Positions 39,421-48,374 of a stretch of DNA of 64,000 nucleotides are shown in pieces. Location: contig JBFIHA010000003.1 in assembly GCA_041602035.1 (NCBI GenBank), positions 124,001-188,000 of the forward strand, given 5' to 3'. The notes beneath the pieces were generated by a model, which saw only the letters and a program-made list of their open reading frames with translations, did not search any database and was not told the DNA's origin. Numbering within the stretch: position 1 is the stretch's first letter; each line of letters begins with the position of its first letter. Source of the stretch: JAOTVV01 sp041602035 (GTDB lineage: Bacteria > Gemmatimonadota > Gemmatimonadetes > Gemmatimonadales > GWC2-71-9). Both the position numbers and the translations under genes were made by a program.

Positions 39421-40293
39421 CTAGCGGCTCCCACCCAGCAGCTCGCGACTCGCCGCTACCGCGTGGCGCACGAATTCTTCAACCGTCGCGCGTTGCCAGC
39501 CCCCATCCGAACGGCTCACGATATCCCGAGCGGTCAGCACGGCGCCGAACCAGTGCTCCGTGTGCCAGTCCCCGACCGGGAGCGATGGTGGTGCCTCGTC
39601 CGGACGAGGCCAGGGCAGCACATACCAGTACGGCTCCGCGACGGCATCGTCGCCGGGGGTCATCCCGACACCGATAGACCGGGCCGCCTCGCTCCGCTCA
39701 CCGACGTCGAGCGGGATCAGCACCGCGATGTCGAAGTGGTGCGGCCAGCAGCGGACCGTCGAGGCGCTTGGTTCCCGCGAGGCCACCTGATCCAGAACGG
39801 CGGCGGCATTGCCGAACCAATGCCCCAACTCGCCGAAGGCCTCCGGGTGGGCGAATGCGAACGGCGTTCCCTCGAGTCCCGGTCCGGGCGGGGTCGGCAC
39901 GTCCGGTCGCTCGAGCCGCTTGACGACGTCGGCCCCGAACACGGTGCGCAGGGTCTGTTCCACCCAGTCGTACGCGTCGTCGAGTGAGTGGCCGTCCAGC
40001 GGAAGCCGCGCGGCGTCTGCGTCCCGCACCAACATGCCCAGGGCGAACCCACCAGGGTCGAGCGTGACCCGTAGCGACGGATTCGACTGAGTGGGTTGCC
40101 CCGCAAGCACCCCTGTGTCACCGAGCCATTCCATGCTCGTATGACCGAAGTCGTCGGCATGCTCCACGTAGGAGGCGCCGAAGGCGGACACGACCTGTGC
40201 CGCTCGATGGAGCTGGAGACGTGCATCGGCTAGCTCGCCGGGCGGCACGCCTCCCAGCGGCTGCCACGCGCTGAACGCGGATTGCTCGGTCAT
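39421..40293 (-). CDS. Protein of unknown function with WPHHFD motif
   Basis: 290 residues from ATG 40293; a TTG at 40335 extends the frame. No signal peptide or membrane helix. It reads as an alpha/beta soluble protein. The cluster RCWPHHFDIAVLIPL and the following GVGMTPGDDAVAEPYWYVLPWP are rich in His, Asp and aromatic residues and look like a ligand or metal pocket. An acidic, proline-rich loop (ERPDVPTPPGPG) divides two halves. I do not recognise a family and assign no function. It is convergent with the SLC12-like gene, only 16 bases apart. Confidence 0.55.
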   Translation of the reverse strand: MTEQSAFSAWQPLGGVPPGELADARLQLHRAAQVVSAFGASYVEHADDFGHTSMEWLGDTGVLAGQPTQSNPSLRVTLDPGGFALGMLVRDADAARLPLDGHSLDDAYDWVEQTLRTVFGADVVKRLERPDVPTPPGPGLEGTPFAFAHPEAFGELGHWFGNAAAVLDQVASREPSASTVRCWPHHFDIAVLIPLDVGERSEAARSIGVGMTPGDDAVAEPYWYVLPWPRPDEAPPSLPVGDWHTEHWFGAVLTARDIVSRSDGGWQRATVEEFVRHAVAASRELLGGSR

Positions 40294-40363
40294 GGGTCGA
40301 CACTCATCTGGGACGGTGACGCTTCTCTCACCCAACGCACAACACCGCGTAGGGGTTTCAACG

Positions 40364-41656
40364 TCACAAGTCGGCTCGGGCGCCTGGGGTCCCGTGAGCG
40401 ATCAGTCGTGCCCCGCGGTTCCACGAGATGTAGTTCCACGCCCACTGAAAAAACACCAGCACACGATTCTCGAACTCTACGAGATACATGAGGTGCACGA
40501 ACAGCCAGAGCAGCCAGGCTGGGTAGCCCGAGAATCGCACCCGGCCGAAATTGGCGACCGCCGCTGCCCGCCCGATGGTGGCCAGTTCGCCCTTGTTGAA
40601 ATAGCGAAACGATCGCACAGGCCGACCGGCCAGGCGGCGGCGAATGGTGTCCGCCACGTGGCGACCCTGCTGCATGGCGACGGGAGCGATACCGGGGAGC
40701 GGTTCCCCGGTCTGATGTGCGAAGTGGGCGAGGTCTCCGATCACGAAGACTTCCGGGTGACCGGGCAGGGTGAGGTCCGGCTCGACGACCACGCGCCCGA
40801 GCCGGTCCAGCTCGGCGCCTGAGGCATCCGCGAGGCGGCGGCCGAGCGGCGATCCCTGAGTACCGGCGGCCCAGAGAACCGTGCGAGACGGGATCCGCTC
40901 GCTCCCGTCGCCACGTTGCACGGTGATGGCCTCGCGCTGGATGTCGGTGACACGCGTAGCAACACGTACCGTCACGCCGAGCCGTTCGAGCGATCGCCGC
41001 GCTCGGTGGGAGAGACCGGAGGGATACCCGGGGAGCACACGATCAGTGGCCTCGATCAGGATGATTCGCGCGCGACGGGTGTCGACGGCGCGGAAATCTC
41101 GGACCATCGAGTGTCGGGCCAACTCGGCGATGGCGCCCGCCAGTTCGACACCTGTGGGTCCGCCTCCCACGACCGCAAACGTGAGCCATCCGTCGCGCTC
41201 GGCGTCCGCTGGCTGCCGTTCCGCCATCTCGAACGCGCGGAGCACCCGACTCCGGATCTCGGTGGCGTCCTCGATGGTCTTGAGTCCCGGTGCGCGTCGC
41301 TCCCATTCGTCGTGCCCGAAATAGTGGTGCCGAGCGCCTGGGGCGACGACGAGGAGATCGTATTCCAGTTCACCGTCTGACAAGACGACTCGGCGGCCGG
41401 CGAGATCGATATCGACGACCTCGCCCAGCCAACAGCGGGTGTTCTTCTGCCTACGGAGCGTCCAGCGCAGCGCCGAAGTGATGTCCGCCGGTGAGAGGCC
41501 GCCGGTGGCCACCTGGTAGAGCAGTGGCTGAAACACATGGAAGTTTCGGCGATCGACCAGCGTTACGTCGACGGGTGCCTTCCGGAGGCGTTTGGCGGTG
41601 TACAGCCCGCCGAATCCCCCACCAACGATTACGACGCGACGGGTGCTTCCTGCCAT
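40364..41656 (-). CDS. ndh: Type II NADH dehydrogenase
   Basis: 430 residues. An N-terminal FAD Rossmann motif (VVIVGGGFGGLYTAKRL) and a second dinucleotide motif for NADH (AVVGGGPTGVELAGAIAEL) frame the two-dinucleotide-binding-domain fold, with GDLAHF for FAD contact. The C-terminus has a hydrophobic membrane-binding segment (YPAWLLWLFVHLMYLVEF), as in NDH-2. It passes electrons from NADH to quinone without proton pumping. It follows the efflux adaptor by 24 bases and is the fourth gene of that operon. No clear ribosome-binding site is seen. Confidence 0.9.
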   Translation of the reverse strand: MAGSTRRVVIVGGGFGGLYTAKRLRKAPVDVTLVDRRNFHVFQPLLYQVATGGLSPADITSALRWTLRRQKNTRCWLGEVVDIDLAGRRVVLSDGELEYDLLVVAPGARHHYFGHDEWERRAPGLKTIEDATEIRSRVLRAFEMAERQPADAERDGWLTFAVVGGGPTGVELAGAIAELARHSMVRDFRAVDTRRARIILIEATDRVLPGYPSGLSHRARRSLERLGVTVRVATRVTDIQREAITVQRGDGSERIPSRTVLWAAGTQGSPLGRRLADASGAELDRLGRVVVEPDLTLPGHPEVFVIGDLAHFAHQTGEPLPGIAPVAMQQGRHVADTIRRRLAGRPVRSFRYFNKGELATIGRAAAVANFGRVRFSGYPAWLLWLFVHLMYLVEFENRVLVFFQWAWNYISWNRGARLIAHGTPGARADL

Positions 41657-41680
41657 CAGCGCATGCCCGTTCCGGGGCCG

Positions 41681-42727
41681 CTACCGCTCAATCGGCGTCG
41701 GCATGACCGGCGCACCGTCGAACAGCCGCTGCAGCCCACCCACCACCACCTGCTCGCCGGACGCGAGGCCATCGCGGACCTCCACGAATCCCGGCGTCCG
41801 CACGCCAAGCGTTACCTGTCGGCGGGAAACCGTGCCGTCCTTGGCGACCCATACGAAGTCAGCGCCTTCGAGCGGGAGGATGGCGTCTTCCGGCACGACG
41901 ATGGCATTGGGTCGCACCTCGGATGTGAGGCGCACCTCGACGAACATGCCGGGCTTGAGGAACCGATCGCGGTTTGGCGCCCGCGCCTTGACCAGAATGG
42001 TGCGCGCAGGGACCTGGACGACCGGGTCCACGAAGTCCACGATTCCGGTGGACTGCCGGTCGACGGCGGCGACCCGGAACGTGATCTCTTGCCCCACCGC
42101 CAGCCGCTCGGCGTAGCGCTCCGGGACCTGGAACGCCACCCGCTGTGGGTCGACGGTATGGAGGGTGGTGAGCCGGCTGGACGTCGTCACGTAGTCGCCC
42201 AAGCTCACGAATCGCGCGCCGACCACGCCGGAAAACGGCGCCCGCACGACGGTGCGCTCGAGGCGTACTTGCTGGAGTTCGAGCTGCGCCTGCCGGCTAC
42301 GCGCGTTCGCCTCGGCTTCCTCGAGGTCAGCCTCCGACGATGCGTTCTCTGCCAGCAGTCCCTTGGTGCGCTCCAGCGCCTGGACGGCGCGGTCGCGCTC
42401 GGCGGTGAGTTGCGCCACCAGCGCGGTGAGTTCGGCGTCATCGACCTTGAACAGCGGTGTGCCGGCCGCGACCTCGCGACCTTCGCGAACGAGGATCTCA
42501 GTGAGACGACCCTGAACCTCCGGGCGGAGCTCGATCGATTGGACTGCTTCGACGGTTCCGGTGGCAAGGATCGCGTCGACCACCGTGTCGGTGCGAGCGG
42601 CAACGACCTCGACAGGTGTGGGCGGTGGCCCACCGCGACTGCCGGGACCGTCCCCGGACGTTCCACCCCCGCAGGCGGTGAGAGCAAGTGACGTGAGAGC
42701 TGCAGTAGTCCGGGTGCGTATGATCAT
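41681..42727 (-). CDS. RND efflux periplasmic adaptor (MexA/AcrA-type)
   Basis: 348 residues from ATG 42727, which gives a good lipobox (LTAC, Cys19); the frame is open to 43090 but that part is antisense-shifted over the TolC gene. Lipoyl domain halves (VEAVQSIELRPEVQGRLTEI and VRAPFSGVVGARFVSLGDYV) flank a coiled-coil hairpin, followed by the beta-barrel domain (LTSEVRPNAIVVPEDAIL). It links the RND pump to the outer-membrane channel encoded just upstream. It is the third gene in the operon. Confidence 0.92.
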   Translation of the reverse strand: MIIRTRTTAALTSLALTACGGGTSGDGPGSRGGPPPTPVEVVAARTDTVVDAILATGTVEAVQSIELRPEVQGRLTEILVREGREVAAGTPLFKVDDAELTALVAQLTAERDRAVQALERTKGLLAENASSEADLEEAEANARSRQAQLELQQVRLERTVVRAPFSGVVGARFVSLGDYVTTSSRLTTLHTVDPQRVAFQVPERYAERLAVGQEITFRVAAVDRQSTGIVDFVDPVVQVPARTILVKARAPNRDRFLKPGMFVEVRLTSEVRPNAIVVPEDAILPLEGADFVWVAKDGTVSRRQVTLGVRTPGFVEVRDGLASGEQVVVGGLQRLFDGAPVMPTPIER

Positions 42728-42740
42728 GGAATGCGTTCCG

Positions 42741-44027
42741 CTAGAAGAGGCGGCGGCCAAGGATCGCCTCGAGACCGGAAAGGGCCAGCCGGGTTCCGTA
42801 CCGCGCCTGCACCAGCCCTGCTTCCGCCTCCGACAGGCTGACCTGAGCCGTGATGAGTTCGATGATGGTCGTCGCCCCTGCGCGGTACCGTTCCTGCTGG
42901 ACGCGCAGGTTCTCGCGTGCGACGACGACGGCCTGCACGGCAAGCTCGGAGGTGGCGCGTGCCGCCTCGTAGGCTTCGTACGCTTCCACGACGTCTCGGC
43001 GGAGGGCCAGCTCGACGTCGGTGCGAAGCGCCCGAGCCACCTCGCGCGTGGTCGTCGCCCGAGAGAGTGTGATCTCCCGTTGCGCGCCATTCCAGATCGG
43101 TAGGCTGACCGTGATGCCGACTGCCGATCGCGTCACTGCGTTGGGAAAGAACGACTCGTCGGTGGTCGTTACGAGTCCGAAGAGGTCGAGCCGCGGTGCG
43201 TACGCGCCGCGGGCCGCCCGCACGAGGGCCTCCGCTGCGCGCTCGGAAGCGCGGGCGCCAATCGCCTCCGGGCTCAGCTCCACCGCTTCCCGAATGGCGT
43301 CGTCCACGGTGAGGGGCAGCGCCTGGGCCACCAGCGTGGCGTCGGCCATCGCATCCACGGGGCCCGGTGCTCCGACACGGCGAGCGAGCTGGTAGCGTGC
43401 CACCTTGAGCTGAGCCGCCTGTCGGAGAAGGGCAACACGCGCCTCCGTCAACTCGAGCAGAAGCTGGAGCGAGTCCGTCTGCACGGCGGCACCGGACAGC
43501 ACCCGTGCTCGGGCCACCGCCAGTTGCTCCCCGGCGCGGCGTACCCGCTCAGTCGCGACCCCCGTCAGCTCACGCTGCGCGATCACATCGTAGTAATCGG
43601 ACTCCGTGAGGAGCGCTGTCGTGAACCGTGCCTCGAGCTCTCCCGCGCGTGCGCCCTCGAGCTCCGCGGAGGCACGTTGCAGCTCGGCGAGCTTGCCGAG
43701 ACCCGAAAACAGGTTCAGCCGTCCGTCGAGCCGGGCATCGACGATGGTCGAGGCCGGCTGACCGGTGCCGATGTTGAAAAACGCACTCGAGTATTGGGTG
43801 GCCGAGAGCTGGGCGTTGACCGACGGCACGATGAACGCGGCAAGCGCCGCTCGCCGGACCCACGCTGCGTCGGCGATCTGGCGCACTGCCGACACGTAGT
43901 TGGGATCGAGCCGTGTGGCTCGCTCCAGCGCCTCGGCCAACGTGATGCGCGGCAGCGAATCCTGAACTCCGGCGGGGAGTGGCGCAGGCAGCACCGCGAG
44001 ATGGGCGACGGCAACTAGAAGCAACAT
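42741..44027 (-). CDS. TolC-family outer membrane efflux channel
   Basis: 428 residues from ATG 44027, which overlaps the RND stop (ATGA). A signal peptide is followed by two repeated long-helix regions typical of outer membrane efflux proteins (PF02321): ITLAEALERATRLDPNY, then the alpha-helical barrel and beta-strands, repeated in the second half (LTVDDAIREAVELSPEAIGA). It should form the trimeric exit duct of the adjacent RND pump, and could also serve the MacAB-like system at 23333-27621. Confidence 0.9.
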   Translation of the reverse strand: MLLLVAVAHLAVLPAPLPAGVQDSLPRITLAEALERATRLDPNYVSAVRQIADAAWVRRAALAAFIVPSVNAQLSATQYSSAFFNIGTGQPASTIVDARLDGRLNLFSGLGKLAELQRASAELEGARAGELEARFTTALLTESDYYDVIAQRELTGVATERVRRAGEQLAVARARVLSGAAVQTDSLQLLLELTEARVALLRQAAQLKVARYQLARRVGAPGPVDAMADATLVAQALPLTVDDAIREAVELSPEAIGARASERAAEALVRAARGAYAPRLDLFGLVTTTDESFFPNAVTRSAVGITVSLPIWNGAQREITLSRATTTREVARALRTDVELALRRDVVEAYEAYEAARATSELAVQAVVVARENLRVQQERYRAGATTIIELITAQVSLSEAEAGLVQARYGTRLALSGLEAILGRRLF

Positions 44028-47000
44028 CAAGGCGCCTCCGCCGTCGCGAGCTCGGGTGCCCGACGTCGCAGGATGACCCGTTCCTGGACCGCATCGAGCA
44101 GGACATACACTACGGGGACGAGGAACAGCGTCAGCAGCGTCGAGAAGATCATGCCGCCCACGATGGCATAGCCCAGCGGCCGCCGGCTGGCCGATCCCGC
44201 CCCGAGACCGAGCGCGATGGGCATGGCGCCCATGATCGTGGCGACTGAGGTCATGACGATCGGCCGCAACCGAATCGCGCCCGACCGTAGCATAGCCTGC
44301 ACGGCGTCGAGGCCGGTGCGCTTGAGTTGGTTGGCGTATTCCACCAAGAGAATGGAGTTCTTGGTCACCAAGCCAATCAGCAGGATCATGCCGATCTGGC
44401 TGAACAGGTTGAGCGTCGAGCCGGTGATCAGCAGGGTCACGAGCGCGCCGGTCACCGCCAGCGGCACCGCGAGGATCACGGTGAATGGATGCACGAGCGA
44501 CTCAAACTGTGCCGCCAGCACCATGAACACCACCACGAGTGCGAGGAGGAACGCGAAGTAGAGCGCGTTGCCGCTTTCTTGCAGCTCCCGGCTCTCACCG
44601 GACAGCGCGATGCTGCTGCCCGGCGGCAGGACGTCATCGCCGGCGGCGTAGAGCGAGTCCAGGGCCTCCCCGAGCGTGAAACCCGGTGCGAGATTGCCCG
44701 TGAGGGTCGCCGAGCGCACCCGATTGAAGTGGCTCAGCTGACGCGGACCCACACCCTCCTCGATACGTGCCACGGCGGACAGCTGCACGAGCTGGCGATC
44801 GACGCCTCGCAGGTACAGACCGGTCATGTCGCGAGGGGTCGCGCGCTCGGCCGGCGACAACTGGGCGATGACGTAGTAGAGCTTGTTGGCCCGAGTGAAC
44901 GTGCCGATCCGCTGACCGCCGAGCATGGTCTGCAGCGTGCTCGAAATGTCGGCGATCGCCACGCCAAGGTCTTCGGCGCGATCGCGGTCGTAGGTGATCG
45001 TCAGCTCCGGCTTGTTGACCTTCAGGTCGGTGTCGACATTGATGAGGCCGTTGATCCCGCGGGCCCTGGCCATGAGACGGTCCATCCCGACCGTCAGGGA
45101 ATCGAAGTCTGGATGCCGCACCACGAAGTTCACGGGATTGCCGAATCCCCCGAAGGCACTGGGGTTGTTCGCGAAGGCGAAGATCCCGGGGATTCCGAAG
45201 AACGGTCCTTGAACCTCTCCGATGATGTCCTGCGATGACCGGTCCCGCTCCGACCAATCAGTGAGCCGGGCGAAGATGATGCCGCTGTTCACCCGGCCAC
45301 CAAACCCGATGATGCTGAAGTACGCCTCGATGTCTTTCGTCTGTGCGAGAATCGCCTCGACGCGCCGTTGGTAGTCATCGGTGTACGCCAGCGAGGAACC
45401 TTCCGGTCCGATGGTGAACACGGTGAAGAAGCCGCGGTCGTCCGGTGGGACAAACTCTCGCTTGAGGCTCTGGAACACCACGATGGCGAGCACGACGGTC
45501 GCGACGCCGCCGCTCACGATGAGCCACCGGTGCCGTATCGCCCAGCCGAGCGCCACACCATACCAATCGGTGACGGTCTGGAAGGTCTGTTCGAACAGGT
45601 TGAAGAGCCGGCCGTGCGATTTGGGAACCCGCAGGATCTTCGCGCACAGCATGGGAGTGAGGGTGAGCGCGACGAAGCTCGAGATGACGACCGCACCGGC
45701 CATGGCCAGGGCGAATTCGTTGAACAGTCGACCGGTCGTGCCGCGGAGGAACGCCAGCGGAGAGAAGACCGCGACGAGCGCGATGGTCGTCGCGATCACG
45801 GCAAAGGCAATCTCGCTCGTGCCGCGCATAGCCGCCTGCTCGGGGGTCTCGCCCAGCTTTTCCTGATGACGGTAGGCGTTCTCCATCACGATGATGGCAT
45901 CGTCCACCACGATGCCGATCGACAGGATGAGCGCCAGCAGCGTCAGGTTATTGATCGTGAACCCGAAGAAATACATGAGGCCGAACGCGGCAACGATGGA
46001 GGTCGGAATCGCGAGGCCGGGGATGATGGTGCCCTTCAGATTGCGGAGGAACACGAAGATGATCAGCACCACGAGCAAGCCGGCGAGCAGCAGCGTCTCC
46101 TGCGCTTCCTGAATGGAGCGACGCACGAACGTGGCGCCGTCGAACGCGACCGACAGGTCGACGCCCGCCGGCAGCGCCTCTTGAATGTTGGGCAATTCAG
46201 TGCGGATTGCCTCCGAGACTTCGATCAGATTCGCCTTGGACTGCCGCACCACCCCGATCGCGACGGCGGTGGCGCCATTGAAGCGCAGAATGGCGCGGTC
46301 GTCTTCAGGACCCAGCTCGACCCGCGCGAGATCACGCAACCGGACGAGCTGACCGCCCTGGTTGGCGACCACGAGGTTCTGGAACTCCTCGGGCGTCTTG
46401 AGCTCGCCCATCGAGCGCACCGTGAACTCGCGCCGGGCCGATTCGATGCGCCCGGCGGGGATCTCCACGTTGCGGGTGCGGACTGCTGTCTGGACGTCTT
46501 GGACCGTGAGACCCCTCGAGGCAAGAGCGTCCGGGTCGAGCCAGATGCGCATCGAGAAACGCCGTTCCCCGAAGACCTGCGCGCGACCGACACCCGGGAG
46601 CGATTGGAGCCGAGTCTTCACTTCTCGATCGCCGAGGTCGGACAGGTCGAGCAGGCTGTAGTTGGCTCCGGAGAGCGCCAGCCAAAAGAACGGCTGCGCG
46701 TCGGCATCCTGCTTGCTCACCACCGGCTCCTCGATGTCCTGCGGCAGGCGGCCTCGCACGCGTGAGACCTTGTCCCGCACGTCCTGAGCCGATGCTTCGA
46801 GGTCCCGGTCGAGCGTGAACTCGAGCGTGATGTTGCTGAACTGCTCCGCGCTTGCGCTGGTGAGGGTGCGGAGCCCGGGGATGGTGCTCAACTCCTCTTC
46901 GAGGATGTCGGTCACCGTGGACTCGATCACCCGAGGGTTAGCACCCCGGAGGAAGGTGCTGACGGAGACGATGGGAGGGTCGACGTCCGGGAACTCCCGC

Positions 47001-47101
47001 ACGGGGAGCCGGGAATAGGCGATCCCACCGAACAGAATCAGCGCGATGCTCACCATGCTGGTGAGCACCGGCCGACGGATCGAGGTGTCGGAGAGCTTCA
47101 C
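44027..47101 (-). CDS. RND-type multidrug efflux permease (HAE1 class)
   Basis: 1024 residues from GTG 47101, the full length of AcrB-type pumps. Twelve helices and two large periplasmic loops are traceable. The proton-relay residues are present: Asp400-Asp401 in GIVVDDAIIVMENA (helix 4) and Lys914 in GLVTKNSILLVEYAN (helix 10). The sequence has the HAE1 (hydrophobe/amphiphile) character rather than the heavy-metal class. It heads the operon RND - TolC - adaptor - ndh on the minus strand. No TetR or two-component regulator lies beside it. Confidence 0.95.
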   Translation of the reverse strand: MKLSDTSIRRPVLTSMVSIALILFGGIAYSRLPVREFPDVDPPIVSVSTFLRGANPRVIESTVTDILEEELSTIPGLRTLTSASAEQFSNITLEFTLDRDLEASAQDVRDKVSRVRGRLPQDIEEPVVSKQDADAQPFFWLALSGANYSLLDLSDLGDREVKTRLQSLPGVGRAQVFGERRFSMRIWLDPDALASRGLTVQDVQTAVRTRNVEIPAGRIESARREFTVRSMGELKTPEEFQNLVVANQGGQLVRLRDLARVELGPEDDRAILRFNGATAVAIGVVRQSKANLIEVSEAIRTELPNIQEALPAGVDLSVAFDGATFVRRSIQEAQETLLLAGLLVVLIIFVFLRNLKGTIIPGLAIPTSIVAAFGLMYFFGFTINNLTLLALILSIGIVVDDAIIVMENAYRHQEKLGETPEQAAMRGTSEIAFAVIATTIALVAVFSPLAFLRGTTGRLFNEFALAMAGAVVISSFVALTLTPMLCAKILRVPKSHGRLFNLFEQTFQTVTDWYGVALGWAIRHRWLIVSGGVATVVLAIVVFQSLKREFVPPDDRGFFTVFTIGPEGSSLAYTDDYQRRVEAILAQTKDIEAYFSIIGFGGRVNSGIIFARLTDWSERDRSSQDIIGEVQGPFFGIPGIFAFANNPSAFGGFGNPVNFVVRHPDFDSLTVGMDRLMARARGINGLINVDTDLKVNKPELTITYDRDRAEDLGVAIADISSTLQTMLGGQRIGTFTRANKLYYVIAQLSPAERATPRDMTGLYLRGVDRQLVQLSAVARIEEGVGPRQLSHFNRVRSATLTGNLAPGFTLGEALDSLYAAGDDVLPPGSSIALSGESRELQESGNALYFAFLLALVVVFMVLAAQFESLVHPFTVILAVPLAVTGALVTLLITGSTLNLFSQIGMILLIGLVTKNSILLVEYANQLKRTGLDAVQAMLRSGAIRLRPIVMTSVATIMGAMPIALGLGAGSASRRPLGYAIVGGMIFSTLLTLFLVPVVYVLLDAVQERVILRRRAPELATAEAP

Positions 47102-47270
47102 AGTTGTGGCCTCGGCAGCGGTCTCGACATTTAACCCGACAACCTAGCTTTGGTTTCACACGTGGGCCATCCCCGGGCGGGCAGCTCCGCCCAGCTCGCC
47201 CTCGCATGCCCCCGGATCTGGACGCATCTTCCTGCTCGCGGTCGCCAACCCTGCCACGTTGGAGCGCAGT

Positions 47271-48374
47271 ATGAAGATCCGCCGCATCACCGCCCATCGA
47301 GTGGACCTGCCGCTACGGGAAGGCACGTACGCGTGGTCCGGCGGCAAGTCCGTGTCGGTCTTCGACAGCACCGTGGTGTGCGTCGAAACGGACACGGGCA
47401 TCACGGGCGTGGGCGAGGTGTGTCCGCTCGGACCCGCGTACCTCCCGTCGTATCCGGAGGGCGTGCGAGCGGGGCTCGGCGTCCTGGCTCCCTCGCTCCT
47501 CGGCCTGGACCCCACGCAGCTTGGTTCCCTCAACCGCGCCATGGATCACGCGCTCAAGGGACACCCGTACGTGAAGTCGCCAGTCGACATGGCCTGCTGG
47601 GACATTTGGGGTCAGGCAACAGGCCAGCCCGTCTCCACGCTGCTCGGTGGTCGGTGCGGAGAGGACTTCCCGCTCTACCGTGCAATCTCCCAGGCGACAG
47701 CCGACACGATGGCAGAACGGGTGACGGGCTATCGAGCCGAGGGATATCGGCGGTTTCAGCTCAAAGTGGGCGGGGAGCCGGACGAGGATGTGGAGCGCAT
47801 CCGTGCCGTCGCGAGCGTGCTGCGTCCGGGGGACATTCTCGTCGCGGACGCCAACACGGGATGGCTCACGCACCAGGCGCTGCGCGTGGCCCGCGCCGTG
47901 CGCGATCTGGATGTCTATATCGAGCAGCCGTGCAGCACCTACGAGGAGTGTCTCGCGGTCCGCCGGCACATCGACCACCCATTCGTGCTCGACGAGTCCG
48001 TGGACACGCTCGAGCGCGTGGTGCGCGGATGGGCCGACAGCGCGATGGACGTGGTGAACCTGAAGATCAGCAAGTTCGGCGGGCTGACGAAGACAAGGGC
48101 GGTGCGCGACCTGTGCGCGTCCCTCGGGATCGCCATGACCATCGAGGACAGTTGGGGAGGCGACGTGACCACGGCGGCCATCGCACACCTCGCCCATTCG
48201 ACGCCGCCGGAGCTGCTCTTCACCGCTACGGACTTCAACAGTTACGTCACGGTCAGCGTTGCCGACGGTGCCCCTCGACGCGAGTTGGGGCGGATGAGCG
48301 CTTCTACCCGGCCCGGCCTCGGTGTTGCGGTGCGGACCGATGCGTTGGGCCCGGCCGTGCTGGACGTGCGGTAG
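47271..48374 (+). CDS. Enolase-superfamily (mandelate racemase/muconate-lactonizing) enzyme
   Basis: 367 residues from ATG 47271, with GGAG seven bases upstream; a TTG at 47259 is an alternative. The family fold is clear: an N-terminal capping domain and a barrel with acid/base Lys165 (FQLKVGG), metal ligands Asp193 (ADANTG), Glu218 (IEQPC), Asp241 (VLDES), and Lys265 (NLKISKFGG). The two opposed lysines and the length fit the cis-3-hydroxyproline dehydratase type or dipeptide epimerases. A 2-carbon abstraction of an alpha proton is certain; the substrate is inference. Its end overlaps the convergent unknown gene by 71 bases. Confidence 0.85.
   Translation: MKIRRITAHRVDLPLREGTYAWSGGKSVSVFDSTVVCVETDTGITGVGEVCPLGPAYLPSYPEGVRAGLGVLAPSLLGLDPTQLGSLNRAMDHALKGHPYVKSPVDMACWDIWGQATGQPVSTLLGGRCGEDFPLYRAISQATADTMAERVTGYRAEGYRRFQLKVGGEPDEDVERIRAVASVLRPGDILVADANTGWLTHQALRVARAVRDLDVYIEQPCSTYEECLAVRRHIDHPFVLDESVDTLERVVRGWADSAMDVVNLKISKFGGLTKTRAVRDLCASLGIAMTIEDSWGGDVTTAAIAHLAHSTPPELLFTATDFNSYVTVSVADGAPRRELGRMSASTRPGLGVAVRTDALGPAVLDVR

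Noticed and set aside
45368..46765. A 465-codon open frame on the plus strand.
   Set aside because: It lies wholly antisense to the RND pump, whose protein is complete and family-like. Long antisense frames are a common effect of high GC content.
47175..47192. A hairpin (GGGCGG/CCGCCC) in the leader of the enolase-family gene as a riboswitch.
   Set aside because: It is a single 6-bp stem without further conserved structure or a terminator; nothing supports a ligand-binding RNA.
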